Assembly: GCF_009295635.1 (NCBI RefSeq)
Contig: NZ_WHIW01000008.1
Coordinates: forward strand, 1-64,000
From: Alkalilimnicola sp. S0819
Lineage (GTDB): Bacteria; Pseudomonadota; Gammaproteobacteria; Nitrococcales; WHIW01
DNA length: 64,000 nt
Direction of reading: 5' to 3'
The translations under genes were made by a program, and so were the position numbers. Of the stretch, positions 9,895-21,240 are shown in pieces. Each line of letters begins with the position of its first letter. Position 1 is the first letter of the stretch. Below the pieces are notes generated by a model. That model saw only the letters and a list, made by a program, of their open reading frames with translations. It searched no databases and was not told the DNA's origin.

Positions 9895-11755
9895 CGGCGG
9901 CCTCCTTGAGCTTGCCGTCCTCGAGTAGCCAGGCGTCCATCACCTGACGGGCGATGGGGGCGGCGGTGCGGCTGCCGCCGCCGCCGTGCTCGGCGATCAC
10001 CGCCACCACCAGCTGTGGGTCTTCCACCGGCGCGAAACCGACGAACAGGGCGTGGTCGTGCAGCCGCCGGGCGAGGCGTTCGGCGTCATACTCCTCATCC
10101 TGGCCCAGGCTGAAGACCTGCGCGGTGCCGGTCTTGCCGGCGATGCTGTAGGGGGCTTTGCCGATGCGCCGGGCGGTGCCCCGCGGGCCGTCCACCACCA
10201 GGCGCATGGCCTCGATGATGCGCTCCCAGTTGCCGGGGGCTCGGGGCGTGATCGCTTGGCCCGGGGGTTCGTCCAGCGGGCGCTGGGTGATGGTCTTCTC
10301 TCCCGGTGCGCGCACGCCGCCCAGCAGGCGCGGCGTGACCGGCCGGCCCCGGTTGGCGAGCGTCGCGGCGGAGGCGGCCAGCTGCAGCGGGGTGCTCAGG
10401 AAAAAGCCCTGGCCGATGCTGGTGATCAGGGTCTCGCCGTGGTACCAGCTTTCGTTGCGGTTGGCCCGCTTCCACGCCCGGGAAGGCAGGATGCCGGCGG
10501 ACTCGCCGTGCAGGTCCACGCCGGTGGGGGCGCCGAAGCTGAACGGGGCGAGAAAGGTGGACATGCGGTCTATGCCCAGCTCATAGGAGAGCGCATAGAA
10601 GTACACATCGCAGGACTCGGCGATGGCCTCTTCCATATTGGTGTGGCCATGGCTGCTCCAGCACCGATAACGGTGATCGAGGCCCGGCAGCTGGTAGTAG
10701 CCGGGGCACCAGGTGCGCTGTTCCGGCGTGGTCACGCCGTACTCCAGCCCCGCCAGGCCGATCAGCGGCTTGATGATGGAGGCCGGCGGGTACTGCCCGC
10801 GCAGGGCGCGGTTGAACAGCGGCTTGCCCGGGCCGTGCTGCAGCGCCTCATAGGTGGCCTGGTCGATGCCGTTGACGAACAGGTTGGGGTCGAAGCTGGG
10901 TTTGCTGGCGAAGGCGAGCAGGTCCCCGTTGCGCGGGTCCAGCGCGATTACCGCGCCGTCGAATTCCCCCAGCGCCTGCTCGGCGATGGCCTGCAGTTCG
11001 ATGTCCAGGGTGAGGTAAAGATTTTTCCCCGGCTGGGGGGCTTCGCGCTCCAGGCTGCGGATGGTGCGCCCCAAAGCATTGGTCTCCAGGCGCTCGGTGC
11101 CCACGCGGCCATGGAGCAGATCCTCGTAGTAGCGTTCCACGCCAGCCTTGCCGATATGGCTGGTGCCGGCGTACTCGCCGGTGTCTATGCGCCCCAGATC
11201 CCGTTCGCTGATCCGCCCCACATAGCCGATGGCGTGAGCCCCAACCTCGCCGCGCGGGTAATGGCGCGTGAGCTGGGCGCGCACGTCCACGCCCGGCAGG
11301 CGATGGCGGTTGACCGCGATGTGCGCCACCTCTTCCTCGCTGAGCCGGTACTTCAACGGCACTTCGTTGAAGTGGCGTTGGCGGTGGCGCAGGGCGTGGA
11401 AGCGCTCCAGCTCCGCGTCGCTCAGCTCGATGAGCCGGCCCAGCTCCGCCAGGGTGGCGTCCATGTCCTGGACCTGCTCGGGGGTGATCACCAACTGGAA
11501 GCTGGGGCGGTTCTCGGCGAGCAGCCGGCCTTCCCGGTCGAAGATCAGCCCCCGAGTGGGGGGGGCGGGCACCAGCTTGACCCGGTTGGCCTGGGAGAGG
11601 GTGGTGTAGTGCTGGTAGTTGAATACCTGCAGGTAGCCGGCACGCCCGGCCAGACCCAGAAACAGCAGAAACATCAACGCCATGGCAGTGAGCGCCCGGC
11701 GGTTGAACAGCCCCCGCTCCTCGCGACGATCCTTGATGTGCGGCGCGCGGGCCAT
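9884..11755 (-). CDS. mrdA: Penicillin-binding protein 2 (peptidoglycan DD-transpeptidase)
   Basis: A 623-residue class B PBP. After a basic N-terminus there is one membrane segment (ALTAMALMFLLFLGLAGRAG), a PBP dimerisation domain and a transpeptidase domain. The motifs PPASIIKPL (SxxK), AESCDVYFY (SxD in place of SxN, as usual in PBP2) and AGKTGTAQ (KTG) are intact. It cross-links peptidoglycan during side-wall growth as RodA's partner. The gene lies 3 bases after mreD. Confidence 0.96.
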   Translation of the reverse strand: MARAPHIKDRREERGLFNRRALTAMALMFLLFLGLAGRAGYLQVFNYQHYTTLSQANRVKLVPAPPTRGLIFDREGRLLAENRPSFQLVITPEQVQDMDATLAELGRLIELSDAELERFHALRHRQRHFNEVPLKYRLSEEEVAHIAVNRHRLPGVDVRAQLTRHYPRGEVGAHAIGYVGRISERDLGRIDTGEYAGTSHIGKAGVERYYEDLLHGRVGTERLETNALGRTIRSLEREAPQPGKNLYLTLDIELQAIAEQALGEFDGAVIALDPRNGDLLAFASKPSFDPNLFVNGIDQATYEALQHGPGKPLFNRALRGQYPPASIIKPLIGLAGLEYGVTTPEQRTWCPGYYQLPGLDHRYRCWSSHGHTNMEEAIAESCDVYFYALSYELGIDRMSTFLAPFSFGAPTGVDLHGESAGILPSRAWKRANRNESWYHGETLITSIGQGFFLSTPLQLAASAATLANRGRPVTPRLLGGVRAPGEKTITQRPLDEPPGQAITPRAPGNWERIIEAMRLVVDGPRGTARRIGKAPYSIAGKTGTAQVFSLGQDEEYDAERLARRLHDHALFVGFAPVEDPQLVVAVIAEHGGGGSRTAAPIARQVMDAWLLEDGKLKEAADDR

Positions 11756-11758
11756 GGC

Positions 11759-12250
11759 TCAGCGTACCCGGAAGTGGCGGCGGACTTCCCGCAGGATGAA
11801 GAACAGCCAGGGCCAGAGGATGGCTCCGAGCAGGGCGGACAGCCAGAAGCCCAGGTCCGCCGGGGGCTTGCCGATAATGCCGTTCGCCCACAGCAGGATG
11901 AACCGGGCCAGCAGCAGCATGATCAGGATGCTGGTGGCCTGCTGCCAGACCGGTAGCAGGCGCAGGCGCTGGTGCAGGCGGAGGATCAGCCAGGCCACCA
12001 CGGCGTAGGCCAGGGCGTGTTGACCCAGCAGCGTGCCCTGCAGGGTGTCCTGCAGCAGCCCCACCAGCCAGCCCACGGTCACCCCCACCCGCTCTGGCAG
12101 GGCCAGGGTCCAGTAGATCAACACCAGCAGCACCCATTCGGGGCGTGCGCTGCTTGCCCAGTCGGGCAGCGGTACCACGCTCAGGCTCAGTGCCAGAAAG
12201 AAGCTGAGCGCAATGACCCAGCCGCCCTGTCGCGCGCCGCCCGGATTCAT
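11759..12250 (-). CDS. mreD: Rod shape-determining protein MreD
   Basis: A 163-residue, very hydrophobic protein with about five membrane segments. It contains the family-typical WVLLVLIYWTLALPERVGV region and a C-terminal segment rich in Leu and Trp. It is the membrane-embedded component linking MreC and the cytoskeletal MreB in the elongasome. Its start overlaps the mreC stop by four bases. Confidence 0.93.
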   Translation of the reverse strand: MNPGGARQGGWVIALSFFLALSLSVVPLPDWASSARPEWVLLVLIYWTLALPERVGVTVGWLVGLLQDTLQGTLLGQHALAYAVVAWLILRLHQRLRLLPVWQQATSILIMLLLARFILLWANGIIGKPPADLGFWLSALLGAILWPWLFFILREVRRHFRVR

Positions 12251-13101
12251 GGCCCCTCCTGCGTGGGAGCGGCGCCGGGCTGTTCGCGTTTGCGCACCAG
12301 TAGTACCTCGCGGCTGCGATCCAGCGCGGCCGTGGGGGCGGCGGTCACCTGGGCGAAGGGGCGGCCCGGATCCTGGTGCACGGTCTCCACCCGGGCGATG
12401 GGGTAGCCCTGGGGGAAGCGCCCGGCAAGCCCGGAGCTGACCAGCAGGTCTCCGGGGCGAATATCGGCGTTATTGGGCAGGCTGCTCAGTTCCAAGCGGT
12501 GCAGATCACCGGTGCCCAGGGCGATGCTGCGCACCCCGTTGCGATTGACCTGCACGGGGATCGCGTGGCCGGGGTCGGTGATCAGGCGCACCATGGCGGA
12601 AAAGGGCCCCACGCTATTCACCTGGCCCATGATGCCGTGGGCGTCCAGCACCGGCTGGCCGACGAAGACCTCGGAGCTGGCGCCCTTGTCGATCTGGATA
12701 AGATGGGTGAACGGGTCCAGGTCCACTCGCATCAGCTCGGCGATCAGCACCGATTCCCCCACCTGGTAGCTGGAATCGAGCAGATCCCGCAGGCGGATGT
12801 TCTCCACCTCTAAAGCGTCCATCTTTTGCAGACGCGCCTGGTGAAGCAGTTGCTGGTCGCGCAGGCGGGCGTTCTCCTCGATCAACTGTCGGCGGCTGGC
12901 GAGGTTTTCGCTGAGGTAGCCGCTGAAATTGCCGGGCAGATCCACCGCCAGGCGAATGGGGTAGACCGCGGCGGCCAGGCTCTCGCGGATGGGCTGGGCC
13001 AGGTGCTGGCGATGATCCAGGGTCATCAGCACCACCGAGATGACGCTGAAGAAGATCACGCGGGCCGTAAGCGAAGGGCCTTGTTGAAACAGCGGTTTGA
13101 T
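12247..13101 (-). CDS. mreC: Rod shape-determining protein MreC (probable non-ATG start)
   Basis: Bitopic periplasmic protein. A membrane segment (VIFFSVISVVLMTLDHR) is followed by a coiled coil (ENARLRDQQLLHQARLQKMD) and the beta-rich MreC domain with LLVSSGLAGRFPQGYPIARV. Family members normally begin with M-K-P-L-F-x-Q-x-P ahead of the membrane segment. Here that residue run (IKPLFQQGPSLTAR) is present, but at its first position there is ATC (13101-13099) instead of ATG. It has a good Shine-Dalgarno-like GGGGA six to seven bases upstream. The next standard start, GTG 13059, would remove the cytoplasmic tail. I place the start at 13101; length is then 284 residues. Confidence 0.85.
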   Translation of the reverse strand: MKPLFQQGPSLTARVIFFSVISVVLMTLDHRQHLAQPIRESLAAAVYPIRLAVDLPGNFSGYLSENLASRRQLIEENARLRDQQLLHQARLQKMDALEVENIRLRDLLDSSYQVGESVLIAELMRVDLDPFTHLIQIDKGASSEVFVGQPVLDAHGIMGQVNSVGPFSAMVRLITDPGHAIPVQVNRNGVRSIALGTGDLHRLELSSLPNNADIRPGDLLVSSGLAGRFPQGYPIARVETVHQDPGRPFAQVTAAPTAALDRSREVLLVRKREQPGAAPTQEGP

Positions 13102-13214
13102 GATGCTTCCCCGGGTCAGTCAGAGGCCGGCTTCGGGATCGCTGCCCAAAGGCGGGCGGCGCCGTGTCCGGCGCCACCCCGATGCGTGGGGCCTGCGGGT
13201 GAGCCCGATGGGGC

Positions 13215-14285
<1,071 letters not shown>

Positions 14286-14287
14286 TT

Positions 14288-14316
14288 AATCTAGCAATGG
14301 GTAGGGGTTTGGGCAA
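14288..14316 (-). promoter_or_regulatory. Candidate sigma-70 promoter for the mreB operon
   Basis: On the minus strand TTGCCC (14316-14311) is separated by exactly 17 bases from TAGATT (14293-14288). Each hexamer matches consensus at four of six positions. The expected start site near 14281 gives a leader of about 23 bases. Found by eye, not by a trained model. Confidence 0.45.
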
Positions 14317-14373
14317 GGCGGCTTCTGTGCTAACTTTTCCGGCTTTACCCGGCGGGTAGCACGGAGTGAGCCG

Positions 14374-14661
14374 ATGTCTCTCGGACCCGATGAAGTCAAG
14401 CGCATCGCCCACCTTGCCCGGTTGGCGATCGATGAAGCCGATATTCCTTCTTATGCCCGTAGCCTGTCCGACATCCTCGACCTGGTCGAGCGGATGCAGG
14501 ACGTGGACACCAGCGGGGTGGAGCCCATGGCCCATCCGCTGGACGCTACCCAGCGCCTGCGTGACGACGAGGTGACCGAACCGAATCAGCGCGAGCTGTT
14601 CCAGTCCATCGCCCCGGCGACTGAGGCCGGATTATATCTGGTACCCCGGGTCATAGAGTGA
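14374..14661 (+). CDS. gatC: Asp-tRNA(Asn)/Glu-tRNA(Gln) amidotransferase subunit C
   Basis: A 95-residue GatC with the family N-terminus ([16 protein letters not shown]) and the helix-linker containing [20 protein letters not shown], which wraps between GatA and GatB. It stabilises the GatCAB complex, which amidates mischarged tRNA. It is the first gene of gatCAB and divergent from mreB, the arrangement also seen in Pseudomonas. Confidence 0.95.
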   Translation: MSLGPDEVKRIAHLARLAIDEADIPSYARSLSDILDLVERMQDVDTSGVEPMAHPLDATQRLRDDEVTEPNQRELFQSIAPATEAGLYLVPRVIE

Positions 14662-14716
14662 TACCAATCACGCCCCGCGCGGCCGTACCGCCACGGATTC
14701 ATTTCAGGAATCAGAC

Positions 14717-16171
14717 ATGCACCGCAAGACCCTAGCCGAGCTGGCCGCGGCCCTGCGCGGCGGCGAGTTCTCCAGCGTGGAGCTCACCCGCAGCGTGCTG
14801 GCGCGCATCAAGGCGCTGGACGGCCAATTGAACAGCCTCGTCACCCTCACCGAGGAGCAGGCCCTGGTCGAGGCTGAGAACGCCGATGCCCTGCTCGCCC
14901 AGGGGCGCGGCGGGCCGCTCACCGGCGTGCCCATCGCCCACAAGGACATCTTCTGCACCCGCGGCGTGCGCAGCGCCTGTGGCTCGAAGATGCTCGACAA
15001 CTTCATCGCGCCCTACGACGCCACGGTGGTGGAGCGGATGCGCCGAGCCGGTGCGGTGATGGTGGGCAAGGCCAATATGGACGAATTCGCCATGGGCTCG
15101 TCCAACGAGACCAGCTTCCACGGCGCGGTGCGCAATCCCTGGGACACCAGCCGGGTGCCCGGCGGTTCCTCCGGCGGCTCCGCGGCGGCGGTGGCGGCGG
15201 GCCTGGTGCCCGGCGCCACCGGCACCGATACCGGCGGCTCCATCCGCCAGCCGGCGGCCCTGTGCGGCATCAGCGGGCTCAAGCCCACCTACGGGCGGGT
15301 ATCCCGCTGGGGCATGATCGCCTTCGCCTCCAGCCTGGACCAGGCCGGCCCCATGGCCCGCAGCGCCGAGGATCTGGCGCTGATGCTCCAGGCCATGGCC
15401 GGCAACGATGAGCGGGATTCCACCAGCGTCGAGCGCGCGGTGCCCGACTACCATCAGGGGCTGAGCAAGTCCCTGAAAGGGCTGAGGATCGGGTTGCCCA
15501 GGGAGTACTTCGGCGAAGGTCTGGACCCGGCGGTGGCCGCCGTGGTGGAGGCGGCGGTGGAGGAATACCGCCGTCTGGGGGCCGAGGTGCGCGAGGTGAG
15601 CCTGCCCAGCAATCATCTGGCGATCCCCGCCTATTACGTGATCGCCCCGGCCGAGGCCTCCTCCAACCTCTCGCGTTTCGACGGCGTGCGCTACGGCCAC
15701 CGGGCCGAGAACCCCGCCGACCTGGAAGACCTGTACACGCGCAGCCGGGGTGAGGGCTTCGGGCCGGAGGTCAAACGACGCATCATGGTGGGCGCCTATG
15801 CGTTGTCCGCCGGCTACTACGATGCCTATTACCTGAAGGCCCAGCAGATTCGCCGCCTGATCCGCGACGACTTCCTGCGGGTGTTCGAGGACGTGGACGT
15901 GCTGATGGGGCCCGCGAGCCCCTCCACCGCCTTCGCTCTGGGCGCCAAGTGTGACGACCCGGTGCAGATGTACCTGTCCGATGTCTACACCATCGCCGTG
16001 AACCTGGCGGGCGTGCCGGCCATGTCCATTCCGGCCGGCTTCCATCAGGGCATGCCCGTGGGGCTGCAGATCATCGGCCGCTACTTCGACGAGGCGCGGC
16101 TGCTGAACGTGGCGCACAAGTTCCAGCAGGCCACCGACTGGCACCAGCGCCTGCCGGCGGCGTTTCAATAG
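14717..16171 (+). CDS. gatA: Asp/Glu-tRNA amidotransferase subunit A
   Basis: A 484-residue amidase-signature enzyme. The catalytic Ser-cisSer-Lys triad is supplied by [11 protein letters not shown] (Lys) and by the [14 protein letters not shown] and [13 protein letters not shown] segments. GatA hydrolyses glutamine and channels ammonia to GatB. Length and start ([17 protein letters not shown]) are typical. It lies 55 bases after gatC; a 162-base gap with a palindromic repeat separates it from gatB. Confidence 0.97.
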   Translation: MHRKTLAELAAALRGGEFSSVELTRSVLARIKALDGQLNSLVTLTEEQALVEAENADALLAQGRGGPLTGVPIAHKDIFCTRGVRSACGSKMLDNFIAPYDATVVERMRRAGAVMVGKANMDEFAMGSSNETSFHGAVRNPWDTSRVPGGSSGGSAAAVAAGLVPGATGTDTGGSIRQPAALCGISGLKPTYGRVSRWGMIAFASSLDQAGPMARSAEDLALMLQAMAGNDERDSTSVERAVPDYHQGLSKSLKGLRIGLPREYFGEGLDPAVAAVVEAAVEEYRRLGAEVREVSLPSNHLAIPAYYVIAPAEASSNLSRFDGVRYGHRAENPADLEDLYTRSRGEGFGPEVKRRIMVGAYALSAGYYDAYYLKAQQIRRLIRDDFLRVFEDVDVLMGPASPSTAFALGAKCDDPVQMYLSDVYTIAVNLAGVPAMSIPAGFHQGMPVGLQIIGRYFDEARLLNVAHKFQQATDWHQRLPAAFQ

Positions 16172-16197
16172 CGTCCGGAGTTGTAGCTTGGGTTTTG

Positions 16198-16288
16198 TTT
16201 ACCACAGAGGCACACCGGGGCACACAGAGAAAAGCACTTGAATGTTCTCCTCTGTGGATCTCTGTGCCCTCTGTGTCTCTGTGGTTAA
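16198..16288. repeat. Imperfect palindromic repeat (CACAGAG-type) in the gatA-gatB gap
   Basis: The left arm begins tttaccacagaggcacac and the right arm ends ctctgtgtctctgtggttaa, its approximate reverse complement. The inner bases continue the complementarity (cacacagag with ctctgtggatctctgtg). The whole could fold into a long hairpin between two co-directional genes. It has no coding potential. A related GC-richer palindrome occurs at 51861-51958, which suggests a dispersed family. Confidence 0.75.
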
Positions 16289-16333
16289 AGCAGCGGTGGT
16301 AGCACCCGCTGAATATCGAGCGAGAGATTAGTC

Positions 16334-17773
<1,440 letters not shown>

Positions 17774-17780
17774 TTATTCC

Positions 17781-18653
17781 ATGAGCAGCCCCGACCATCT
17801 TTACCGTTTCGTCTTCGAGCACGCCAATGTGCGCGGTGAATTCGTGCAGCTGGAAGACGCCTACCAGGAAGTGCTGCGCCGCCGGGAATACCCGCCGGTG
17901 CTGCGGGATCTGATGGGCCGGGGGCTGGCCGCCGCCGCCCTGCTGGTGGCGACCGTCAAGTTCCGCGGCTCGCTGGTGCTGCAGGCCCAGGGCGAGGGGC
18001 CGTTGAGCCTGTTCGTGGTGCAGGCGGGCAGCAACGGCGGGCTGCGCGCCATGGCGCGCTGGGAAGGCGAGCTGGCCGAGCGCCCCCTGGGCGAGCTCTG
18101 CACCAACGGTTATCTGGCCATCACCATTGACCCGGAAGGGGAGGGTGAGCGCTACCAGGGCATCGTCGGTCTGCAGGGCGAGGGCCTGGCCGAGGCGCTG
18201 GATGCCTACTTCCGCGACTCCGAGCAGCTGGAAACCCGCGTGTGGCTCGCCGCCGACGGAGAGCGTGCGGCGGGGCTGCTGGTGCAGCGCCTGCCCGGCG
18301 ATGACCCGGACGAGGACGCCTGGAATCGCGCCGAGAAGCTGGCCGAGACGGTGACGGAAGCGGAGCTGCTGGCGCTGCCCGTGACCGAGTTGCTGCACCG
18401 CTTGTACCACGAGGAAGACCTGCGTCTGTTCGACCCGGTGCCTCATCGCTTCCAGTGCAGCTGCTCGCGGGAGCGGGTGGAGGGGATGCTCAAATCCCTG
18501 GGCTCGGAGGAAGTGCACGATATTCTCACCGAGCAGGGCGCGGTGGAGGTGGCCTGCGATTATTGCGGCGAGGGCTACCGCTTCGATGCCGTGGACGTGG
18601 ATGCCATGTTCAGCGGGGAGCCGCCTACGGAGACGCCGCCTACACGCCATTGA
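17781..18653 (+). CDS. hslO: Redox-regulated holdase chaperone Hsp33
   Basis: A 290-residue Hsp33. The N-terminal substrate-binding domain (DHLYRFVFEHANVRGEFVQL) precedes a C-terminal redox switch with four zinc-binding cysteines, C-x-C (FQCSCSRERV) and C-x-x-C (ACDYCGEGYRF). Oxidation releases zinc and activates holdase function. The C-terminus ends in an extra acidic/Thr-Pro tail. It lies close behind gatB and may be co-transcribed; a strong hairpin follows its stop. Confidence 0.95.
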   Translation: MSSPDHLYRFVFEHANVRGEFVQLEDAYQEVLRRREYPPVLRDLMGRGLAAAALLVATVKFRGSLVLQAQGEGPLSLFVVQAGSNGGLRAMARWEGELAERPLGELCTNGYLAITIDPEGEGERYQGIVGLQGEGLAEALDAYFRDSEQLETRVWLAADGERAAGLLVQRLPGDDPDEDAWNRAEKLAETVTEAELLALPVTELLHRLYHEEDLRLFDPVPHRFQCSCSRERVEGMLKSLGSEEVHDILTEQGAVEVACDYCGEGYRFDAVDVDAMFSGEPPTETPPTRH

Positions 18654-18665
18654 GGCGGGACGGGA

Positions 18666-18698
18666 GGGGGTATCGCGGCCACCAGCCGCGATACCCCC
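18666..18698. terminator. Perfect 14-bp hairpin between convergent hslO and the clpX-like gene
   Basis: Arms gggggtatcgcggc (18666-18679) and gccgcgataccccc (18685-18698) with a 5-base loop. It lies between convergent stops, 13 and 8 bases away, so it likely terminates both. The core atcgcggc/gccgcgat recurs at 44635-44655, suggesting a repeat-family hairpin recruited as terminator. Confidence 0.7.
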
Positions 18699-18705
18699 TT
18701 CCTTT

Positions 18706-19956
18706 TCAGGCCCTGCGTCGCCGCGGTTCCGCCTTCCGCGCCTCGCGCCGCTGGTAGGTCGGCTTGCCACCGGCAACCGTCGCCTCATCGATCACCAGCC
18801 GCTCCACATCTCCCAGCTCCGGCACCCGGAACATGGGCTCCAGAAGCACCGCCTCCAGCACCGAGCGCAAGCCCCGCGCCCCGGTGCCCCGGGCCAGCGC
18901 TCGCGCCGCCAGGGCGTGGAGCGCCTGGTCCGTCACCAGAAGCTCGCAATCATCGGCCTGCAGCAAGGCCGCGTATTGTTTCACCAGCGCATTGCGGGGC
19001 TCGGTCAGAATGCGTACCAGTGCCGCCTCATCCAGCTCCTCCAGCATGGCCACCACGGGCAGGCGGCCGACGAACTCCGGGATCAGGCCGTAGGCGGTCA
19101 GATCGGCGGGTTCGGGGCTGTGCGCGTGCATCTCGGGTGTTTCCGGGGCCGCGCTGAAGCCGATGCCGGCGCGGCTGCGCCGCTGTTTCATCAGCTCCCC
19201 CAGCCCTTGGAAGGCGCCGCCGCAGATGAACAGGATCTCCCGGGTGTCCACCTGAACCGGCTGGCGTGCCACGGCGCTACCGCCTCGTGCGGGCGCTTTC
19301 ACCAGGCTGCCCTCCACCATCTTCAACAGCGCCTGCTGCACGCCCTCGCCGGAAACGTCCCGGCCGTGACCCGGGCTGCGCGAGCGGGAGGCGAGCTTGT
19401 CCACCTCGTCGATGTAGACAATGCCCCGGCCGGCCAGGTCCGGGTCGCCGCCGGCGGCTTCCAGCAAGCGCTGCACGATGCTCTCCACGTCCTCGCCCAC
19501 ATAGCCTGCCTCGGTGAGGCTGGTAGCGTCGGCCACCACGAAGGGCACCTGCAGTTGACGGGCCAGGGTCTCCACCAGCAGGGTCTTGCCGGAGCCGCTG
19601 GGGCCGATCAGCAGCACATTGCTCTTGGCCAGCTCCGTTGCGCCCCGGCCGCGGGCGGCCAGGCGTTTGTAGTGGTTGTAGACCGCCACCGCCAGTACTT
19701 TCTTGGCCTTCTGCTGGCCGATGACGTAGCGATCCAGTTCGGCGTGTATCGCCCGCGGGCGGGGCAGATGGGCCAGCGCCTGGGCCCAGCCGTGATCCAG
19801 TTCCTCGTCCAACAGGCGCTGGCAGTCCGCCGCGCAGTGCTCGCAGATATAGGCCCGGGGGCCGGCGATCAGCGCGCCGACCCGGGATTCGCCCTTGCCG
19901 CAGAACGAACAGAACAGGTCCTGGCCGTTGGCGGGGTCATGGTAGTAACGACTCAT
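18706..19956 (-). CDS. ClpX-like AAA+ protein unfoldase (divergent ClpX paralogue)
   Basis: A 416-residue protein with the full ClpX architecture. An N-terminal zinc-binding domain (CSFCGKGES, then CEHCAADC) is followed by Walker A GPSGSGKT, the pore loop GYVGED, Walker B IVYIDEVDK, RDVSGEGVQQALLK, the ClpP-contacting GIGF loop and LIPEFVGRLPVV. It should recognise and unfold substrates for ClpP. Unlike ordinary clpX it stands alone, without tig, clpP or lon. Several positions depart from the canonical sequence, and the C-terminal tail is Arg-rich. ATG 19956 is preferred over GTG 19965 because of ribosome-binding-site spacing (aggag). Whether a canonical clpX exists elsewhere cannot be seen here. 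Confidence 0.82.
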   Translation of the reverse strand: MSRYYHDPANGQDLFCSFCGKGESRVGALIAGPRAYICEHCAADCQRLLDEELDHGWAQALAHLPRPRAIHAELDRYVIGQQKAKKVLAVAVYNHYKRLAARGRGATELAKSNVLLIGPSGSGKTLLVETLARQLQVPFVVADATSLTEAGYVGEDVESIVQRLLEAAGGDPDLAGRGIVYIDEVDKLASRSRSPGHGRDVSGEGVQQALLKMVEGSLVKAPARGGSAVARQPVQVDTREILFICGGAFQGLGELMKQRRSRAGIGFSAAPETPEMHAHSPEPADLTAYGLIPEFVGRLPVVAMLEELDEAALVRILTEPRNALVKQYAALLQADDCELLVTDQALHALAARALARGTGARGLRSVLEAVLLEPMFRVPELGDVERLVIDEATVAGGKPTYQRREARKAEPRRRRA

Positions 19957-20120
19957 ACGGCTCACGGCTCCTCTCCCGTGCAGCGCCCTGCTATATCAAT
20001 ACAGCGGCAGGCGGACCTGTTTTCTTTATAGCCGGTCTTGCCCGTTCTCGCCCAGCCACCGGCGCACGGACGGGCTGGAACCCCGGTGCTACAATCGCGC
20101 TTTTGCGGCCAATGCGCGGA

Positions 20121-20387
20121 ATGGATATGGACAAGAAGCTGCTGGACATCCTCTGTTGCCCGGTGACCAAACAGCCGGTAAAGGTGCTCTCCAGGGACAA
20201 GCTCAAGACGCTCAACGCGCGCATCGCCGAGGGCTCGGTGCGCAGTTACGGCGACGAACCGGTGCGCGCCGCGCTCACCGAGGCACTGGTCACCGACAAT
20301 GGCGAGCGCATCTACCCGGTGGAAGACGGCATTCCCATCATGCTCCAGGAGCGCGGGATCAGCGCCCGCGAAGCCGGTCTGAAGTAG
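20121..20387 (+). CDS. Trm112/YcaR-family small protein
   Basis: A protein of about 88 residues starting at MDMDKKLLDILCCPVTKQPV, the Trm112 (PF03966-type) opening. A longer insert follows, then the conserved C-terminal ERIYPVEDGIPIML strand. In eukaryotes and archaea Trm112 activates several methyltransferases, including the release-factor glutamine methyltransferase. Bacterial YcaR proteins are largely uncharacterised. Here the gene ends only 4 bases before prmC, the bacterial release-factor methyltransferase. Starts at 20112, 20121 and 20127 are possible; none has a strong ribosome binding site. Confidence 0.85.
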   Translation: MDMDKKLLDILCCPVTKQPVKVLSRDKLKTLNARIAEGSVRSYGDEPVRAALTEALVTDNGERIYPVEDGIPIMLQERGISAREAGLK

Positions 20388-20391
20388 CCCG

Positions 20392-21240
20392 GTGAGCGAG
20401 CGCAGCATCGCCGACTGGCTGCGCGCCGGTGAGGCACGGCTGAGCGGGTGCAGCGAGAGTGCCGCGCTGGATGCGCAATTGCTGCTCGCCAAAGCCCTGG
20501 GACAACCCCGCGCATATCTGCTCACCTGGCCGGAGCGCAGGCCGGGCGTGGCCGCGGCGGCCCATTACGAGCGCTTGCTGCAGGCCCGCGCCCAAGGCGA
20601 GCCGGTGGCCTATCTACTGGGCCGACAGGGCTTCTGGTCGCTGGAGCTGGAGGTCGGCCCCGGCGTGCTGGTGCCGCGGCCGGAGACCGAGTTGCTGGTG
20701 GAGTGCGCACTGGAAGCGCTGGGGCCCGGGCAAGAGGCCGCGGTGTTGGATCTGGGCACCGGCAGCGGGGCGATCATCCTCGCCCTGGCCGTGGAGAGGC
20801 CGCGGCTCAGGCTCACCGCGGTGGAGTGCAGCGAACCGGCCTGGGCGCTGGCCCGGCGCAACTGCGAGGCGCTGGCGCCGGGGCGGGTGGAGCTGCTGCG
20901 GGGCAGCTGGTTCGAGCCGCTGGCCGGGCGGCGCTTTCAGCTCATCGTCTCCAACCCCCCCTACATCGGCGAGCAGGAGCCGGAGCTTGCCGCTCTCGCC
21001 CGGGAGCCACGCGGCGCGCTGGTGGCCCAAGAGGCGGGCCTGGCGGATCTGCGTCACATCATCGAGCGGGCACCGGCGCATCTGGCGCCCGGCGGCTGGC
21101 TGATGCTGGAGCACGGTTATGCCCAAGGCGGTGCGGTACGGTCGCTGATGACGGCGCGGGGGTTCCTGGGCGTGCTCACCCAGCGGGATCTGGCAGGCCT
21201 CGAGCGGGTGAGCCTGGGCCGTTGGCCCGAGTCCGCATAG
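20392..21240 (+). CDS. prmC: Peptide chain release factor N5-glutamine methyltransferase PrmC (HemK)
   Basis: A 282-residue SAM-dependent methyltransferase with a GTG start. The N-terminal helical domain recognises the release factor. It is followed by motif I VLDLGTGSGAI, an acidic ribose-binding segment (TAVECSEPAW) and the substrate-glutamine motif SNPPYIGEQEPEL. PrmC methylates the GGQ glutamine of RF1 and RF2. Usually prmC follows prfA; here prfA lies about 3 kb away on the other strand and prmC is instead coupled to a Trm112-like gene. Confidence 0.94.
   Translation: MSERSIADWLRAGEARLSGCSESAALDAQLLLAKALGQPRAYLLTWPERRPGVAAAAHYERLLQARAQGEPVAYLLGRQGFWSLELEVGPGVLVPRPETELLVECALEALGPGQEAAVLDLGTGSGAIILALAVERPRLRLTAVECSEPAWALARRNCEALAPGRVELLRGSWFEPLAGRRFQLIVSNPPYIGEQEPELAALAREPRGALVAQEAGLADLRHIIERAPAHLAPGGWLMLEHGYAQGGAVRSLMTARGFLGVLTQRDLAGLERVSLGRWPESA

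Noticed and set aside
13059..13107. Frameshift or truncated mreC
   Set aside because: The reading frame is intact across the membrane segment; only the start codon is non-standard.
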